Source: Synechococcus sp. CS-1325 (lineage in GTDB: Bacteria; Cyanobacteriota; Cyanobacteriia; PCC-6307; Cyanobiaceae). Taken from it: a stretch of 64,000 nt of DNA. Below the pieces are notes generated by a model that worked only from the letters and a program-made list of their open reading frames with translations, did not search any database and was not told where the DNA came from. This document shows positions 49,075 to 57,782 of this stretch, in pieces. The stretch is from positions 1-64,000 of the forward strand of contig JAHLYW010000014.1 of assembly GCA_025128135.1 (NCBI GenBank). Reading direction: 5' to 3'. Both the position numbers and the translations under genes were made by a program. Each line of letters opens with the position of its first letter. Within the stretch, counting starts at the first letter, position 1.

Positions 49075-50976
49075 TCAGGCCCCGACCGGCACCGGTTCAG
49101 CCAGGACGGCGGATTCAGGCAGGTTGCTGGAGGAGAGCAGGGCCTTGAGTTCATCGCCCTCGATCACCTCCTTCTCAAGGATCTTGCTGGCGATGTCATC
49201 GAGCAGGCCCCGGTTGCTCTGCAGAATCGCCAGGGCACGATCGTGGGCCCGGTCGACCAGGCCGCGGACCTCCTTGTCGATCGCCTGGGCGGTGGCATCA
49301 CTCACCGAGCGGCGCGGGTTGGAGCCGTTGCCGAGGAAACGGTTGCCGCCCTGTTTGTCGTAGGCGAGCGGTCCGAGCGTGTCGCTCATGCCATAGGTGC
49401 CCACCATCTGCTCGGCGATGTCGGTGGCGCGCTGCAGATCGTTGGCCGCGCCGGTGGTGACTTCTCCGAACACGATCTCCTCAGCCGAGCGACCACCGAG
49501 CAGGGTGGCGATCTGGCCTTCGAGGTCTTCCTTGGAACTGAGGAACCGCTCCTCCTGGGGGAGCTGCAGGGTGTAGCCGAGGGCGCTCATGCCCCGGGGC
49601 ACGATCGAGATCTTGGCCACCTTGCTGCCGCCGGGCATCAGGTGCCCGACGATGGCGTGGCCCACTTCGTGGAAGGCCACCACACGCTTCTCGTCGTCCT
49701 GGAGCACGCGGCTCTTCTTCTCAAGACCTGCCACCACCCGCTCGATCGCCTCATTGAGATCGGCTTGCTCCACTTCGGTGCGGTAGGCGCGGGCCGCCAG
49801 CAGGGCCGCCTCGTTCACCAGGTTGGCCAGATCAGCGCCGGCGAAGCCGCTGGTGGCCTGGGCGATCTTGTCGATGTCGATGCTCGAGGACAGCTTCACC
49901 TTCTTGGCGTAGATGTCGAGGATCTTGCGGCGGCCGGAGAGGTCGGGGCGATCCACCAGCACCTGCCGGTCGAAGCGACCGGGCCGCAACAGCGCCGCAT
50001 CGAGGGTTTCGGGCTGGTTGGTGGCCGCCAGCACGATCACCGGTTTGTCCTGGCCGGTGAAGCCATCCATCTCGGTGAGCAGCTGGTTGAGGGTCTGCTC
50101 CCGCTCGTCGTTGCCGCCCACCACGCCCATTGAGCCGGAGCGGCTCTTGCCGATCGCATCCAGTTCGTCGATGAAGATGATGCAGGGCGCTTTTTTCTTG
50201 GCCTCTTCGAACAGGTCGCGGACGCGAGCGGCGCCGGCGCCGACGAACAGCTCGACAAACTCCGAGCCGGAAATAATGAAGAAGGCCACGCTGGCTTCAC
50301 CGGCCACGGCCTTGGCCAGCAGGGTTTTGCCCGTTCCCGGAGGCCCCACCAGCAGCACACCCTTGGGGATGCGGGCGCCGATGGCGGTATAGCGCTCGGG
50401 GGTTTTGAGGAAATCGACGATCTCGTTGAGTTCGGTCTTGGCCTCATCCACGCCGGCCACATCGGCGAAGGTGACCCGGGATTCCTCATCGGGCACATAA
50501 ACCTTGGCCTTGCTCTTGGTGAAGCTCAGGGCCCCCTGGGCACCGCCCCCGCCCAGGCCGCTGCGGCGGGCGAAGAACTGCAGCACCAGGATGAAGATCA
50601 GCGGCGGCACCACCCAGCTCAACAGGGTGGAGAAGAAATTGGGCCGCTTCGGCGGTGCGGCGGCGAACTCCACCCCCTTCTGCTCCAGGCGCTGGGGCAG
50701 ACCCATGTCGAAGATCGGCGTGGTGGCCAGCACCGAGGGGCTGCCTTCCGGTGCGTTGCTCAGCTCGTAACGGATCTGGTCCTGGGTGATGAAGGCCCGC
50801 TTGACGTTGCCGTCGTCGACCTGGTTGATGAACAGGGAATAGGGAACCCGCGGCACCTGGGCGGACTGGTTCGGCAGGAAGTTGCTGAGCAGCAACAGGA
50901 CGCCGAAGCCGATCAGCACAAGGTTGATGATGCCGGATCGCCTGTTCGGGGGATTGTCGTCCTGGCGGATGGCCAT
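49075..50976 (-). CDS. ftsH: FtsH membrane AAA+ zinc protease
   Basis: This 633-residue protein has two N-terminal membrane spans (about 15-32 and 118-136) around a periplasmic/lumenal segment. The AAA+ motor has Walker A GPPGTGKT (211-218), Walker [13 protein letters not shown] and the SRH with [10 protein letters not shown]. The zinc protease motif is HEVGH (436-440). It degrades damaged membrane proteins such as photosystem II D1 in cyanobacteria. Which of the several cyanobacterial FtsH paralogues it is cannot be settled here. Confidence 0.96.
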   Translation of the reverse strand: MAIRQDDNPPNRRSGIINLVLIGFGVLLLLSNFLPNQSAQVPRVPYSLFINQVDDGNVKRAFITQDQIRYELSNAPEGSPSVLATTPIFDMGLPQRLEQKGVEFAAAPPKRPNFFSTLLSWVVPPLIFILVLQFFARRSGLGGGGAQGALSFTKSKAKVYVPDEESRVTFADVAGVDEAKTELNEIVDFLKTPERYTAIGARIPKGVLLVGPPGTGKTLLAKAVAGEASVAFFIISGSEFVELFVGAGAARVRDLFEEAKKKAPCIIFIDELDAIGKSRSGSMGVVGGNDEREQTLNQLLTEMDGFTGQDKPVIVLAATNQPETLDAALLRPGRFDRQVLVDRPDLSGRRKILDIYAKKVKLSSSIDIDKIAQATSGFAGADLANLVNEAALLAARAYRTEVEQADLNEAIERVVAGLEKKSRVLQDDEKRVVAFHEVGHAIVGHLMPGGSKVAKISIVPRGMSALGYTLQLPQEERFLSSKEDLEGQIATLLGGRSAEEIVFGEVTTGAANDLQRATDIAEQMVGTYGMSDTLGPLAYDKQGGNRFLGNGSNPRRSVSDATAQAIDKEVRGLVDRAHDRALAILQSNRGLLDDIASKILEKEVIEGDELKALLSSSNLPESAVLAEPVPVGA

Positions 50977-51072
50977 GAATTGCCGCTGCTCACTGGGGCC
51001 AAGCTAGGCCGAGCTGCCCGGGCCCCGGCCCCTGACCCGGGGAGTGAGAACCGAACGTGATCTTCTGCTGCC

Positions 51073-51738
51073 ATGTGCGGTCGTTATTCCCTCAGCACCG
51101 AACTCGATCGGCTTCTGCCCCGCCTGAGGGGAAGCCTTCCAGGCGAGCTCGCCGCCCATTACGCCCCGGTTGCGCAGGTCAGCCCGGGCCAGCCGGTGCT
51201 GGCCCTGCGCCAGGAACACGGGGTGATCGGCAGCGCCCTGCTGCTCTGGGGCCTGCTGCCTGAATGGGCCCGGGATCCCCTGGCGGCAGCACGACCGATC
51301 AATGCCCGCCGTGAAACGGTGGCTGAGAAAGCCACCTTCAAAGGGGCCTGGCGGCATCGTCGCTGCCTGCTGCCCGCCGATGGCTTCTACGAGTGGACAT
51401 CCCCCCGCGGCCGACTGGGCAGACAACCCTGGCTGATTCAGCGACGCGACCGGCAGCTTTTCTGGCTGGCCGGCCTCTGGGATCGCTGGATCGGACCGGA
51501 CGGCAGTGAGGTGGAGAGCTGCTGCGTGCTGACCACGGCCCCGAACACCCTGGTCGCCCCGATCCACAACCGGATGCCGGTGATCCTTCCCGATGGCCTG
51601 GAGGAGGCCTGGCTGGCCCAGACCGACGGCGCGGGGCTGCGGGCACTCGAACCGCTGATGGTGGGCTGGGACCCCCGGGAATGGGAAGCGCTGCCCCGGG
51701 GACTCGCCCCGCCTCGCCAACGGGACCTGTTCGACTGA
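51073..51738 (+). CDS. SRAP/HMCES-type abasic-site DNA-protein crosslinking protein
   Basis: This 221-residue protein begins MCGRYSL, so Cys2 becomes the N-terminal nucleophile that forms a thiazolidine with abasic sites in single-stranded DNA. Other family residues are present: PINARRET (Asn), DGFYEW (Glu) and IHNRMPVIL (His). It protects abasic sites at replication forks. It is divergent from ftsH. Confidence 0.93.
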   Translation: MCGRYSLSTELDRLLPRLRGSLPGELAAHYAPVAQVSPGQPVLALRQEHGVIGSALLLWGLLPEWARDPLAAARPINARRETVAEKATFKGAWRHRRCLLPADGFYEWTSPRGRLGRQPWLIQRRDRQLFWLAGLWDRWIGPDGSEVESCCVLTTAPNTLVAPIHNRMPVILPDGLEEAWLAQTDGAGLRALEPLMVGWDPREWEALPRGLAPPRQRDLFD

Positions 51739-51788
51739 ACGGCAGCGGCGCGCTCCGAGAATGGGGCCACATCTGCACACCCCCATCG

Positions 51789-52589
51789 GTGCCGCTTCCT
51801 TACGACCAGAGCCTTCCTGCTGGAGCGCGGCTGCGCCGCCGCCACCGCTTCTACAGAACCCTGCTGTTTCTCACCCTGCTGGTGATGATCAGCCTGGCGG
51901 TGCCGTCCAGCCTGCGGGTGCTCGGGGCGATCGGCTACAACCTGATCTGCTTTCTGCTGGTCGTCGAACTGGGCGGGCGGTCGCGCCAGGCAGCCGAAGC
52001 GAAGCGCTGGGATCTGCCCTACCGGCTGCTCGGCGCCGCGGCGATCATCTCCCAGTGGTTCTGGTACGTCACGCCGGTGGCGAACCGGCAGAGCGGCCTG
52101 CCCCTGCTGGTGCTGATCACCCTGTTCATTGGACTGAGCCTGGTGCGGCTGGTGGGGTTCCTGGCCGAGGAACGCACCGTGAACGGACAGGTGCTGATGG
52201 GTGCGACGGCCGGCTATCTGCTGCTGGGGCTCACGGCCGGACTGCTGGTCACAGCGCTGGAAACAGTTCAGCCCGGCAGCTTCTCCAGCCTGAGCAATCC
52301 GCAGGGCCTGCTGCAGGCCGCCGGAGCGACTGGCTACCCGCAGACGAAGGTGTGGGAGCTGGATTTCGTGTACCTCAACTACTTCGCCTTCGTGAGCCTC
52401 ACCACCGTGGGGTTCGGCGATGTGCTGCCCCGCACCCCCATGGCCCAGATGACGAGCATCGCCCTCAGCGTGATCGGACCGATCTACATGGCGATGGTGA
52501 TGGGTCTGCTGATCAGCCGCTTCACCATGCAGGAGGTCCGGGAGGGCTCCGGCGAAGACCCGCCGGAACGCCGTGAGCCGATCCGCTAA
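51789..52589 (+). CDS. Two-TM-type potassium channel-like protein
   Basis: The protein of about 266 residues starts GTG at 51789 (VPLPYDQSL); the frame extends to 51681. Several hydrophobic spans lead to a pore loop FVSLTTVGFGDVLPRTP with the K+ filter TVGFGD (near residue 205) and a last helix. There is no C-terminal RCK domain. The four extra N-terminal spans make it longer than KcsA-type channels and like the two-TM-with-extension channels common in bacteria. Ion selectivity is inferred from the filter. Confidence 0.85.
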   Translation: MPLPYDQSLPAGARLRRRHRFYRTLLFLTLLVMISLAVPSSLRVLGAIGYNLICFLLVVELGGRSRQAAEAKRWDLPYRLLGAAAIISQWFWYVTPVANRQSGLPLLVLITLFIGLSLVRLVGFLAEERTVNGQVLMGATAGYLLLGLTAGLLVTALETVQPGSFSSLSNPQGLLQAAGATGYPQTKVWELDFVYLNYFAFVSLTTVGFGDVLPRTPMAQMTSIALSVIGPIYMAMVMGLLISRFTMQEVREGSGEDPPERREPIR

Positions 52590-52616
52590 AACGGGTCGTG
52601 TGAAAGCGGAAGATCC

Positions 52617-52862
52617 ATGGGCCTGCCCCAACTCGATGCCTTCCTGCGCCACGCCCAGCTCAGCCCAGCCATCTCGGCCGAGCTCGCTGAACCGCTCGAT
52701 CTGGCCAGCTTCCTGGCCCTGGCCCGGCGGGAGGGGTTTGAGGTCGAAGAAGCCGACCTGCTTCAGGCCAGGGAACGGGATGAGGCCCAGCGCACGGCCG
52801 CCGAGCTGCAACAGCGGGCCGGCGCCGAGGCCCGGCGTCTGCGCAGCTTCATCCACGGCTGA
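52617..52862 (+). CDS. Nif11-like small protein
   Basis: This 81-residue protein reads LDAFLRHAQLSPAISAELAE, PLDLASFLALARREGFEVEE and ADLLQARE, the Nif11 pattern found in nitrogen-fixation operons and as leader of nitrile-hydratase-related leader peptides in cyanobacteria. The C-terminal tail (AGAEARRLRSFIHG) has no Gly-Gly and no Cys core, so it is not an obvious lanthipeptide precursor. No modification enzyme is nearby. Its role is unknown. Confidence 0.8.
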   Translation: MGLPQLDAFLRHAQLSPAISAELAEPLDLASFLALARREGFEVEEADLLQARERDEAQRTAAELQQRAGAEARRLRSFIHG

Positions 52863-52889
52863 ACGGGCGCAGTTCCCAGCGCTCCGGGC

Positions 52890-53171
52890 TCAGCGAAGCG
52901 TCTGAGGGGCCGGGGGCCAGGACGGCTGATCCCGCCCGCTCAGCTGGGCGAGATGGGCGCCCACCAGCAGCAGCAGGCCGAGCGGCAAGGCCCAGCGCCA
53001 GATCCTGCCGCGTCCGGCGCCGATGCCGATCCCCGAGAGGCGGCGACGCCGGCCGCCCAGGGAGGTTGCCTGGCCCTTGCCCAGGGGCATGCTGCAGTTT
53101 CCGCAGACCATGCGACCGGCCAGGCTGCGATCCCGGCGAACATTCCAGCTGCCACAGCGGGGACAGGACAT
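52890..53171 (-). CDS. Zinc-ribbon and single-TM small protein
   Basis: This 93-residue protein starts MSCPRCGSWNVRRDRSLAGR and MVCGNCSMPLG, giving two Cys-x2-Cys pairs of a zinc ribbon. A basic stretch and one hydrophobic span (WALPLGLLLLVGAHLAQL) follow. It is transcribed after the rhomboid gene, so they may work together at the membrane. The family is not further recognised. Confidence 0.75.
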   Translation of the reverse strand: MSCPRCGSWNVRRDRSLAGRMVCGNCSMPLGKGQATSLGGRRRRLSGIGIGAGRGRIWRWALPLGLLLLVGAHLAQLSGRDQPSWPPAPQTLR

Positions 53172-53225
53172 CGGCAACAGCGGCAGGAAGCGCGACAGAA
53201 AGGTGGAAGACGTGGCCGAGACCAC

Positions 53226-53831
53226 TCAGGATGGGCTTGGCCGGCTCGGCTCACGGTAGACAGCCAGGGCGGCGAGCACGCCACCGGCAAAGCCGGAGGC
53301 ATGACCGATCCAGCTGATTCCCGGTGGGGAGAAGAAGGGCAGCAGGCCAGGCAGGAAGCCGCCGTAGCTGATCAGGCTGAACACGGAGAGAGCGAGCGCC
53401 AGGGGCCGCCTCTCCAGGAAGCCGATCACAACCAGATAGCCCAGCAGGCCGAACACCACCCCGGAGAGCCCGTGGCTGCCAGCGGGCCAGAACAGCCAGA
53501 CCGGAATCGCCAGCAGGTAGGTCCCCAGCCAGACGGCCAGGTAGTCGCGCCGACTCTTGAGCAGCACCAGCCAGGAGAGCGGCAGGAACCAGAAGCTGTT
53601 GCCGATCAGATGATCGAAGCCGCTGTGGCTGAACGGCGCGGTGAGAACACCGAGAAAGCTCCCCCCCGGCAGCATCGGCAGGTTCCACCGGCCGCCGAAC
53701 AGGAGTTGATCGGCCAGCTCCTGACCCCAGGCCAAGCCAAGCGGAATCAAGGGAATCAGGGCGGTTCCCCCCAGCCGGGCCAGGGCCCGGTCGAGGCGGA
53801 TCGACAGCCGATCGGAAGGAGGGAAGGCCAT
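53226..53831 (-). CDS. Rhomboid-family intramembrane protease
   Basis: This 201-residue protein starts at MAFPPSDRLS. Six hydrophobic spans are visible. Key motifs are APFSHSGFDHLIGNSFWF (an HxxxN-type motif), SHGLSGVVFGLLG (GxSG with the catalytic Ser) and SWIGHASGFAGG (catalytic His). All dyad residues are present. It should cleave membrane-anchored substrates. Confidence 0.88.
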   Translation of the reverse strand: MAFPPSDRLSIRLDRALARLGGTALIPLIPLGLAWGQELADQLLFGGRWNLPMLPGGSFLGVLTAPFSHSGFDHLIGNSFWFLPLSWLVLLKSRRDYLAVWLGTYLLAIPVWLFWPAGSHGLSGVVFGLLGYLVVIGFLERRPLALALSVFSLISYGGFLPGLLPFFSPPGISWIGHASGFAGGVLAALAVYREPSRPSPS

Positions 53832-53904
53832 GCTCACGACATTGTGGTCAAGGATGGTTGCCGTGAGGCGCTCCGGTGGCACGGAATTCAGGGGGGTTGG
53901 GCTG

Positions 53905-54411
53905 ATGGACCGGGCTGAACAACGGCATTCCAGCCAGGCGGGGGATGTGGAGCGGGCCGCCGACTATCCGCGCCCTCCGGCCCTGGTGGCCTGCGACTCC
54001 CATGTGGTGGTGCGCGCCCTGGGCGAACTGTTCTGTGACACCCGCCGTTCGCTGCGGGTGCTGGAAACCTTCCACCCCCCCACCTACTACCTGCCCCCGG
54101 ACCACCTGCGGCTGGAATTGCTGCAGCCGGTGGCGGGCGGGAGCTTCTGCGAATGGAAGGGGGTGGCCTGCTACTTCGATCTGGTGGTGGGCCAACGGCG
54201 AATCCAGCGGGCCGTCTGGAACTACCCGGCACCAACGCCGGCCTACGCGCCGCTGGCCGGCTGGTTTGCCCTCTACCCGGGCCGGATGGAGGGCTGCTGG
54301 GTGGATGGCGAGGCGGTGCGTCCCCAGCAGGGCGGCTTCTACGGCGGCTGGATCACCTCCCATGTGGCCGGACCGTTCAAAGGGGACCCCCTCCATCCAG
54401 AACTGATCTGA
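53905..54411 (+). CDS. DUF427 protein
   Basis: This 168-residue protein shows the DUF427 pattern: DSHVVVRALGELFCDTRRSL, VLETFHPPTYYLPPDHLRLE, FCEWKGVACYFDLVVGQRRI, WNYPAPTP and GRMEGCWVDGEAVRPQQGGF. The family is beta-rich and of unknown function. It ends inside a five-fold CTGAT tandem repeat that supplies its stop codon. A second, shorter DUF427 gene is at 57479. Confidence 0.85.
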   Translation: MDRAEQRHSSQAGDVERAADYPRPPALVACDSHVVVRALGELFCDTRRSLRVLETFHPPTYYLPPDHLRLELLQPVAGGSFCEWKGVACYFDLVVGQRRIQRAVWNYPAPTPAYAPLAGWFALYPGRMEGCWVDGEAVRPQQGGFYGGWITSHVAGPFKGDPLHPELI

Positions 54412-54427
54412 TCTGATCTGATCTGAT
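54403..54427. repeat. CTGAT tandem repeat, five copies
   Basis: CTGAT is repeated five times without interruption from 54403 to 54427. The repeat contains the TGA stop of the DUF427 gene, so copy-number change would alter the last codons or extend the frame. Confidence 0.85.
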
Positions 54428-54477
54428 CCAGTTGCTGTTCGTGTTGCAAAGGCCTTGCCACGGACTATGGTGAACGG

Positions 54478-54669
54478 AATCGGCCGAAGCTCCGCGAGGG
54501 GCCGATCACGTTCAAGCAACATTCCGGTTCAGCCAGCAGTCACGTTCAGCCAACAGTCACTCTCAAGCCCGCGGCCGCCTTCCAGGCACCAGCGAGCCAG
54601 CGGACACCAGTCAGATCCCCTGATCGCAGCGCTTCAGCGACAGGCCAAACCCCTGACCGGGTTTCTCTT
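54478..54669 (+). ncRNA. Candidate small RNA with tandem 17-bp repeats and terminator
   Basis: A promoter-like TTGCAA (54444-54449), 16 bases, TATGGT (54466-54471) precedes a gene-free stretch. It ends in a terminator: AAACCC (54647-54652), GGGTTT (54659-54664), then CTCTTTT. Inside are two near-identical 17-bp units, GTTCAGCCAGCAGTCAC (54527-54543) and GTTCAGCCAACAGTCAC (54544-54560), with a degenerate third before them. A 72-codon frame runs through the terminator and looks like chance. No known RNA family is recognised. Confidence 0.35.
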
Positions 54670-54746
54670 TTGATCATGTTCTGAAACCAGGCCAGAGCCT
54701 GGGAGCACCAGCCAGCGGATGTTGATCCATACCCCCTTCTCAACCC

Positions 54747-54938
54747 ATGAAAACCAAGTTCATCCACCCAGATCAGCAAGCCGCTCCCGGTCGCCGGCAC
54801 CGCCGCCAACGCCCGGGCGCAGTGGCCAGTCCATTCAGCCGGACCTCGCTGAGCAAGCCTGTCAAAGCCAAAGCCAGCGACGATTTCACGCCGATCAGCA
54901 CAGCCCCCACCTGGGCAGAGCTGCTGGGTGAACGCTGA
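54747..54938 (+). CDS. Hypothetical basic small protein, 63 residues
   Basis: It starts MKTKFIHPDQQAAPGRRHRR, is rich in Arg/Lys, and ends PISTAPTWAELLGER. No family is recognised. A free ATG and the stop fit the gap between the terminator at 54669 and the desaturase stop at 54981. It may be real, but evidence is limited to composition. Confidence 0.4.
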   Translation: MKTKFIHPDQQAAPGRRHRRQRPGAVASPFSRTSLSKPVKAKASDDFTPISTAPTWAELLGER

Positions 54939-54980
54939 ACAGAAGCTGTTGCATTCAGCCCGGCACCAGGGCCGCGGGGC

Positions 54981-56171
54981 TCAGGCCCCAGCGGCCTGGG
55001 CAGCCTGCTGCACCTGAGCCACCGACTGCAGACTGTCGGTGGCTCGATCCCAAAGAATGAATTTGAAGCATTCGGGGATCTGTCGGACCGTGAGTGTGGT
55101 GGCGCTGCTGAGCAGGGCGGCATTGCGCTGATGGCAAGCCTGGAGATGGTAATTCGGGATCCTTGAGCAGAGGTGATGAATGTTGTGGTAGCCGATATCG
55201 GCGGTGAACCAGTTGAAAATGGCGGGAAGCTTCAAAAGGCTGGTGCCTTCAATCGCACCGGTGAGTGAGCTCCAACCCTCAGTGCGATGGGCATAGGACC
55301 CTTCGAAATTGTGCTGCACAAAGAAGATGCAGATGAACAGAGCGGCCGAGCAGGCCATCACAATCGAATAAAGAGTCCAGAACAGAGCAGTTCCGATCAG
55401 CTGGCTGAGGAGGATCCAACTCCCCACCACGCAGATGTTGTTGAGAAGAAGATCCTGAAATTCCAGATCGGTGTACCAATACTTCGGCTTGTAGGTGCTG
55501 CGAATCTGCTTGAAGCCGATGCCCAGATCACTGCGCCAGCAACGAATGGCATGGGCGGCAAAATCAACGCTGCCGAGCAGGAGGGCCAGCCTTGGCTTGA
55601 TCACCAGATAGAAAAAGCCACCCGGAAAGAGCATCAGGGGGTGGCGTATAAACTGATAAAATCCCTGCTGAAATGACCCCATCGCCAGGAAAGTTTCGGA
55701 GCTCACCAAAGCCGAGGGACCGCGATAGAGATCCCAGTTTCCATTGTGCTTGTGATGGAAAGCGTGGCCGCGGGACCAGGGATACTGAGGAATCGCATTG
55801 ACCACTCCCAACAGAAAACCCACTCCACGATTCACGGCCTTGGAACGGAACAGGGACTGGTGACCGCAGTCATGCATCAGGGAGAAACAACGCCCCGAGA
55901 ACAACACCGTCAGCACCAGCAACGGCGGCACCAGCCATGGGGAGAATTGCGCCGCCTGCACCAGCAGATACCAGAGCAAGGCATAAGGAACCAGGGTGTT
56001 GGCGATCTGCCAGGTGGCCCAGAGGTTGTTGCTCCTCACATAGGGAGCCAGAACGAAATCAGCCCGCTGCATCGATCTGCTGCCGCCAGATTCAGTGTTC
56101 TGGCTGGCGATTGGCTCGGCCAGGGCTACGGATTGATCGCTGGGATTCGCCAAGGGGGGTGACGGAAGCAA
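54981..56171 (-). CDS. Membrane fatty acid desaturase
   Basis: This 396-residue protein has the three His boxes of membrane desaturases: HDCGHQS, HAFHHKH and HNIHH, with four or so hydrophobic spans between them. It introduces a double bond into lipid acyl chains using oxygen and ferredoxin or cytochrome. Which position is made cannot be read off. An internal Met (MQRADFVLAPY) could be the true start. The gene is visibly richer in A+T than its neighbours. Confidence 0.92.
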   Translation of the reverse strand: MLPSPPLANPSDQSVALAEPIASQNTESGGSRSMQRADFVLAPYVRSNNLWATWQIANTLVPYALLWYLLVQAAQFSPWLVPPLLVLTVLFSGRCFSLMHDCGHQSLFRSKAVNRGVGFLLGVVNAIPQYPWSRGHAFHHKHNGNWDLYRGPSALVSSETFLAMGSFQQGFYQFIRHPLMLFPGGFFYLVIKPRLALLLGSVDFAAHAIRCWRSDLGIGFKQIRSTYKPKYWYTDLEFQDLLLNNICVVGSWILLSQLIGTALFWTLYSIVMACSAALFICIFFVQHNFEGSYAHRTEGWSSLTGAIEGTSLLKLPAIFNWFTADIGYHNIHHLCSRIPNYHLQACHQRNAALLSSATTLTVRQIPECFKFILWDRATDSLQSVAQVQQAAQAAGA

Positions 56172-56489
56172 GGAGTGGGGAACGAAAGCAACGGGGAGCT
56201 TGGCTCCACCAATGGCTCAGAGATTCAACTCAAAAACCGGCGGTTTGGTGGGTGACAGGGTTTATGAGAACTATCCACGTAGTTAGTCTAGCGTTTGGCA
56301 GGCAATTCAGGGGCGCCTCCGGGATCCTCTCCACAAGCCTTTCATGACAGAGTGCGGCATAGCCATCAGCGCAGAACCTGCAACGGCCTGAAAACCGGCC
56401 TTCGCCTCGATTCGAGCAGCCGCTGAACCGCCCCATCAGGCTTCGCTCAGGCCAGGCGGGCTTACGCTGCTGCCAGCCAGCTGAACGCC
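56172..56489. other. Divergent intergenic region
   Basis: This stretch of 318 bases separates the desaturase (minus) from the AI-2E-family permease (plus) and must hold both promoters. No clear -35/-10 pair, repeat or RNA was found. Confidence 0.4.
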
Positions 56490-57494
56490 ATGAATCGGGA
56501 AGAGTCCGCCCCCTGGGCCTCAATCAACAATTCCAATCTCGTTCGTTTCCTGTTGCTGTTTGCCTGTGGCTGGGCAGGAGTGGCCCTGATCGCCTTTTTC
56601 TATCCTGTGCTTTCGATCTTCATCCTGGCGGCAATTCTGGCCGTGTTGATGGATTACCCCGTTCGTTTCCTCACCGCCTGGCTGCCACGCTGGCTGGCCA
56701 TCGTGATCGTCTGCATTGGAGTGGTCAGCGTCCTGACTGGATCCATCACGATCCTTGGGTTTCAACTGCTCAACCAGGGCAGCAGTTTGATCAATGATCT
56801 TCTGGCCAGTCTGAAAGATTCGGACTTTCCCTTTCACAGCTACTTCAAGCAGCTCAATATCGATCAGATCATCACCGTGATCAGGACCAGCTTCGGCACC
56901 GGCTTTGGCGTGCTTGGAGGTGCAGTTGCCAACCTGTTCACGGCCATCATCCTGCCGGTGATCACGATCTACATGCTCGCCGATGGCACCAGGTTATGGA
57001 CCTCATTGCTGGGACTGGTGCCGATTGATCATCGTGAGGGTTTCGACCGGAGCGTGCAGAAAAATGTGCTCGGCTTTCTGCGCGGCCAGATGACCCTGGT
57101 GCTGTTTCTATCGGTAACCAGCTTTTTGATTTTCGCCCTGCTTGGTGTGAAGTTCTCCCTGGTGCTTGCACTGGTAGTGGGGGTTCTCGATGCCATTCCC
57201 GGCATCGGCGCCATCCTGGGTGTGATCACGATCACCAGCCTCGTGTTGCTCACCCAGGGGCCATGGATGGCCCTTTCTGTGGTGGTTGCCTCGATCATCC
57301 TGCAGCAGATTCAAGACAACCTGATCCATCCAAGAGTGATGGGGAAAGCCCTGAACATCAGCCCGGTGGTGGTGTTTTTTGCCCTGTTCATCGGCGAACG
57401 AGTGGCGGGGTTGCTGGGGGTGTTTCTGGCCATCCCGATCGCCGGGATGATCGTGGGCTGGCCGGAGCAGGCGGAGGCTCAGCCGCGCACCTGA
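56490..57494 (+). CDS. AI-2E transporter family (PerM/YhhT-like) permease
   Basis: This 334-residue membrane protein has about seven or eight spans with the family pattern: PVLSIFILAAILAVLMDYPV near the start, ILPVITIYMLADG, then ALVVGVLDAIPGIGAILGVI and QQIQDNLIHPRVMGKALNIS. Members export autoinducer-2 or act as sodium/proton antiporters, so the substrate is open. Its last 16 bases overlap the convergent DUF427 gene. Confidence 0.9.
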   Translation: MNREESAPWASINNSNLVRFLLLFACGWAGVALIAFFYPVLSIFILAAILAVLMDYPVRFLTAWLPRWLAIVIVCIGVVSVLTGSITILGFQLLNQGSSLINDLLASLKDSDFPFHSYFKQLNIDQIITVIRTSFGTGFGVLGGAVANLFTAIILPVITIYMLADGTRLWTSLLGLVPIDHREGFDRSVQKNVLGFLRGQMTLVLFLSVTSFLIFALLGVKFSLVLALVVGVLDAIPGIGAILGVITITSLVLLTQGPWMALSVVVASIILQQIQDNLIHPRVMGKALNISPVVVFFALFIGERVAGLLGVFLAIPIAGMIVGWPEQAEAQPRT

Positions 57495-57760
57495 ACACCT
57501 TTCCAGAAGGCGATGCGGCCCTTGATTTCGGCGGCGGCTTCCTTGGGCTCGGGATAGAACCAGGCGGCGTTGGCATTCACCTTCTCGCCCACCACCACGT
57601 CGTAGTAGTGGGCCTCCCCCTTCCAGCCGCAGACGCTGCGGTGACTGGAAGGGCGGAAATGGTCCTGAACGAGGGCTTCGGCGGGGAAGTACGCATTGCC
57701 TTCCAGCTTGACGATGTCATCACTGACAGCCAGGACGGCATCGTTCCAGCGGGCTTCCAT
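57479..57760 (-). CDS. Short DUF427 protein
   Basis: This 93-residue protein starts MEARWNDAVLAVSDDIVKLE, then YFPAEALVQDHFRPSSHRSV, CGWKGEAHYYDVVVGEKVNA and AAWFYPEPKEAAAEIKGRIA. It is the compact single-domain form of DUF427, in contrast to the longer one at 53905. Function is unknown. It overlaps the 3' end of the opposite permease gene. Confidence 0.9.
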   Translation of the reverse strand: MEARWNDAVLAVSDDIVKLEGNAYFPAEALVQDHFRPSSHRSVCGWKGEAHYYDVVVGEKVNANAAWFYPEPKEAAAEIKGRIAFWKGVQVRG

Positions 57761-57782
57761 GGTGCAAATCCGGCGAGGTCCT

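Noticed and set aside
52617..52862. Nif11-like gene as a lanthipeptide/proteusin precursor.
   Set aside because: It has no Cys-containing core, no Gly-Gly cleavage site and no modifying enzyme nearby.
54455..54673. 72-codon plus-strand frame as a protein gene.
   Set aside because: It is Ser/Arg/Gln-rich, runs through a terminator hairpin, and has no ribosome site before it; an untranslated RNA is at least as likely.
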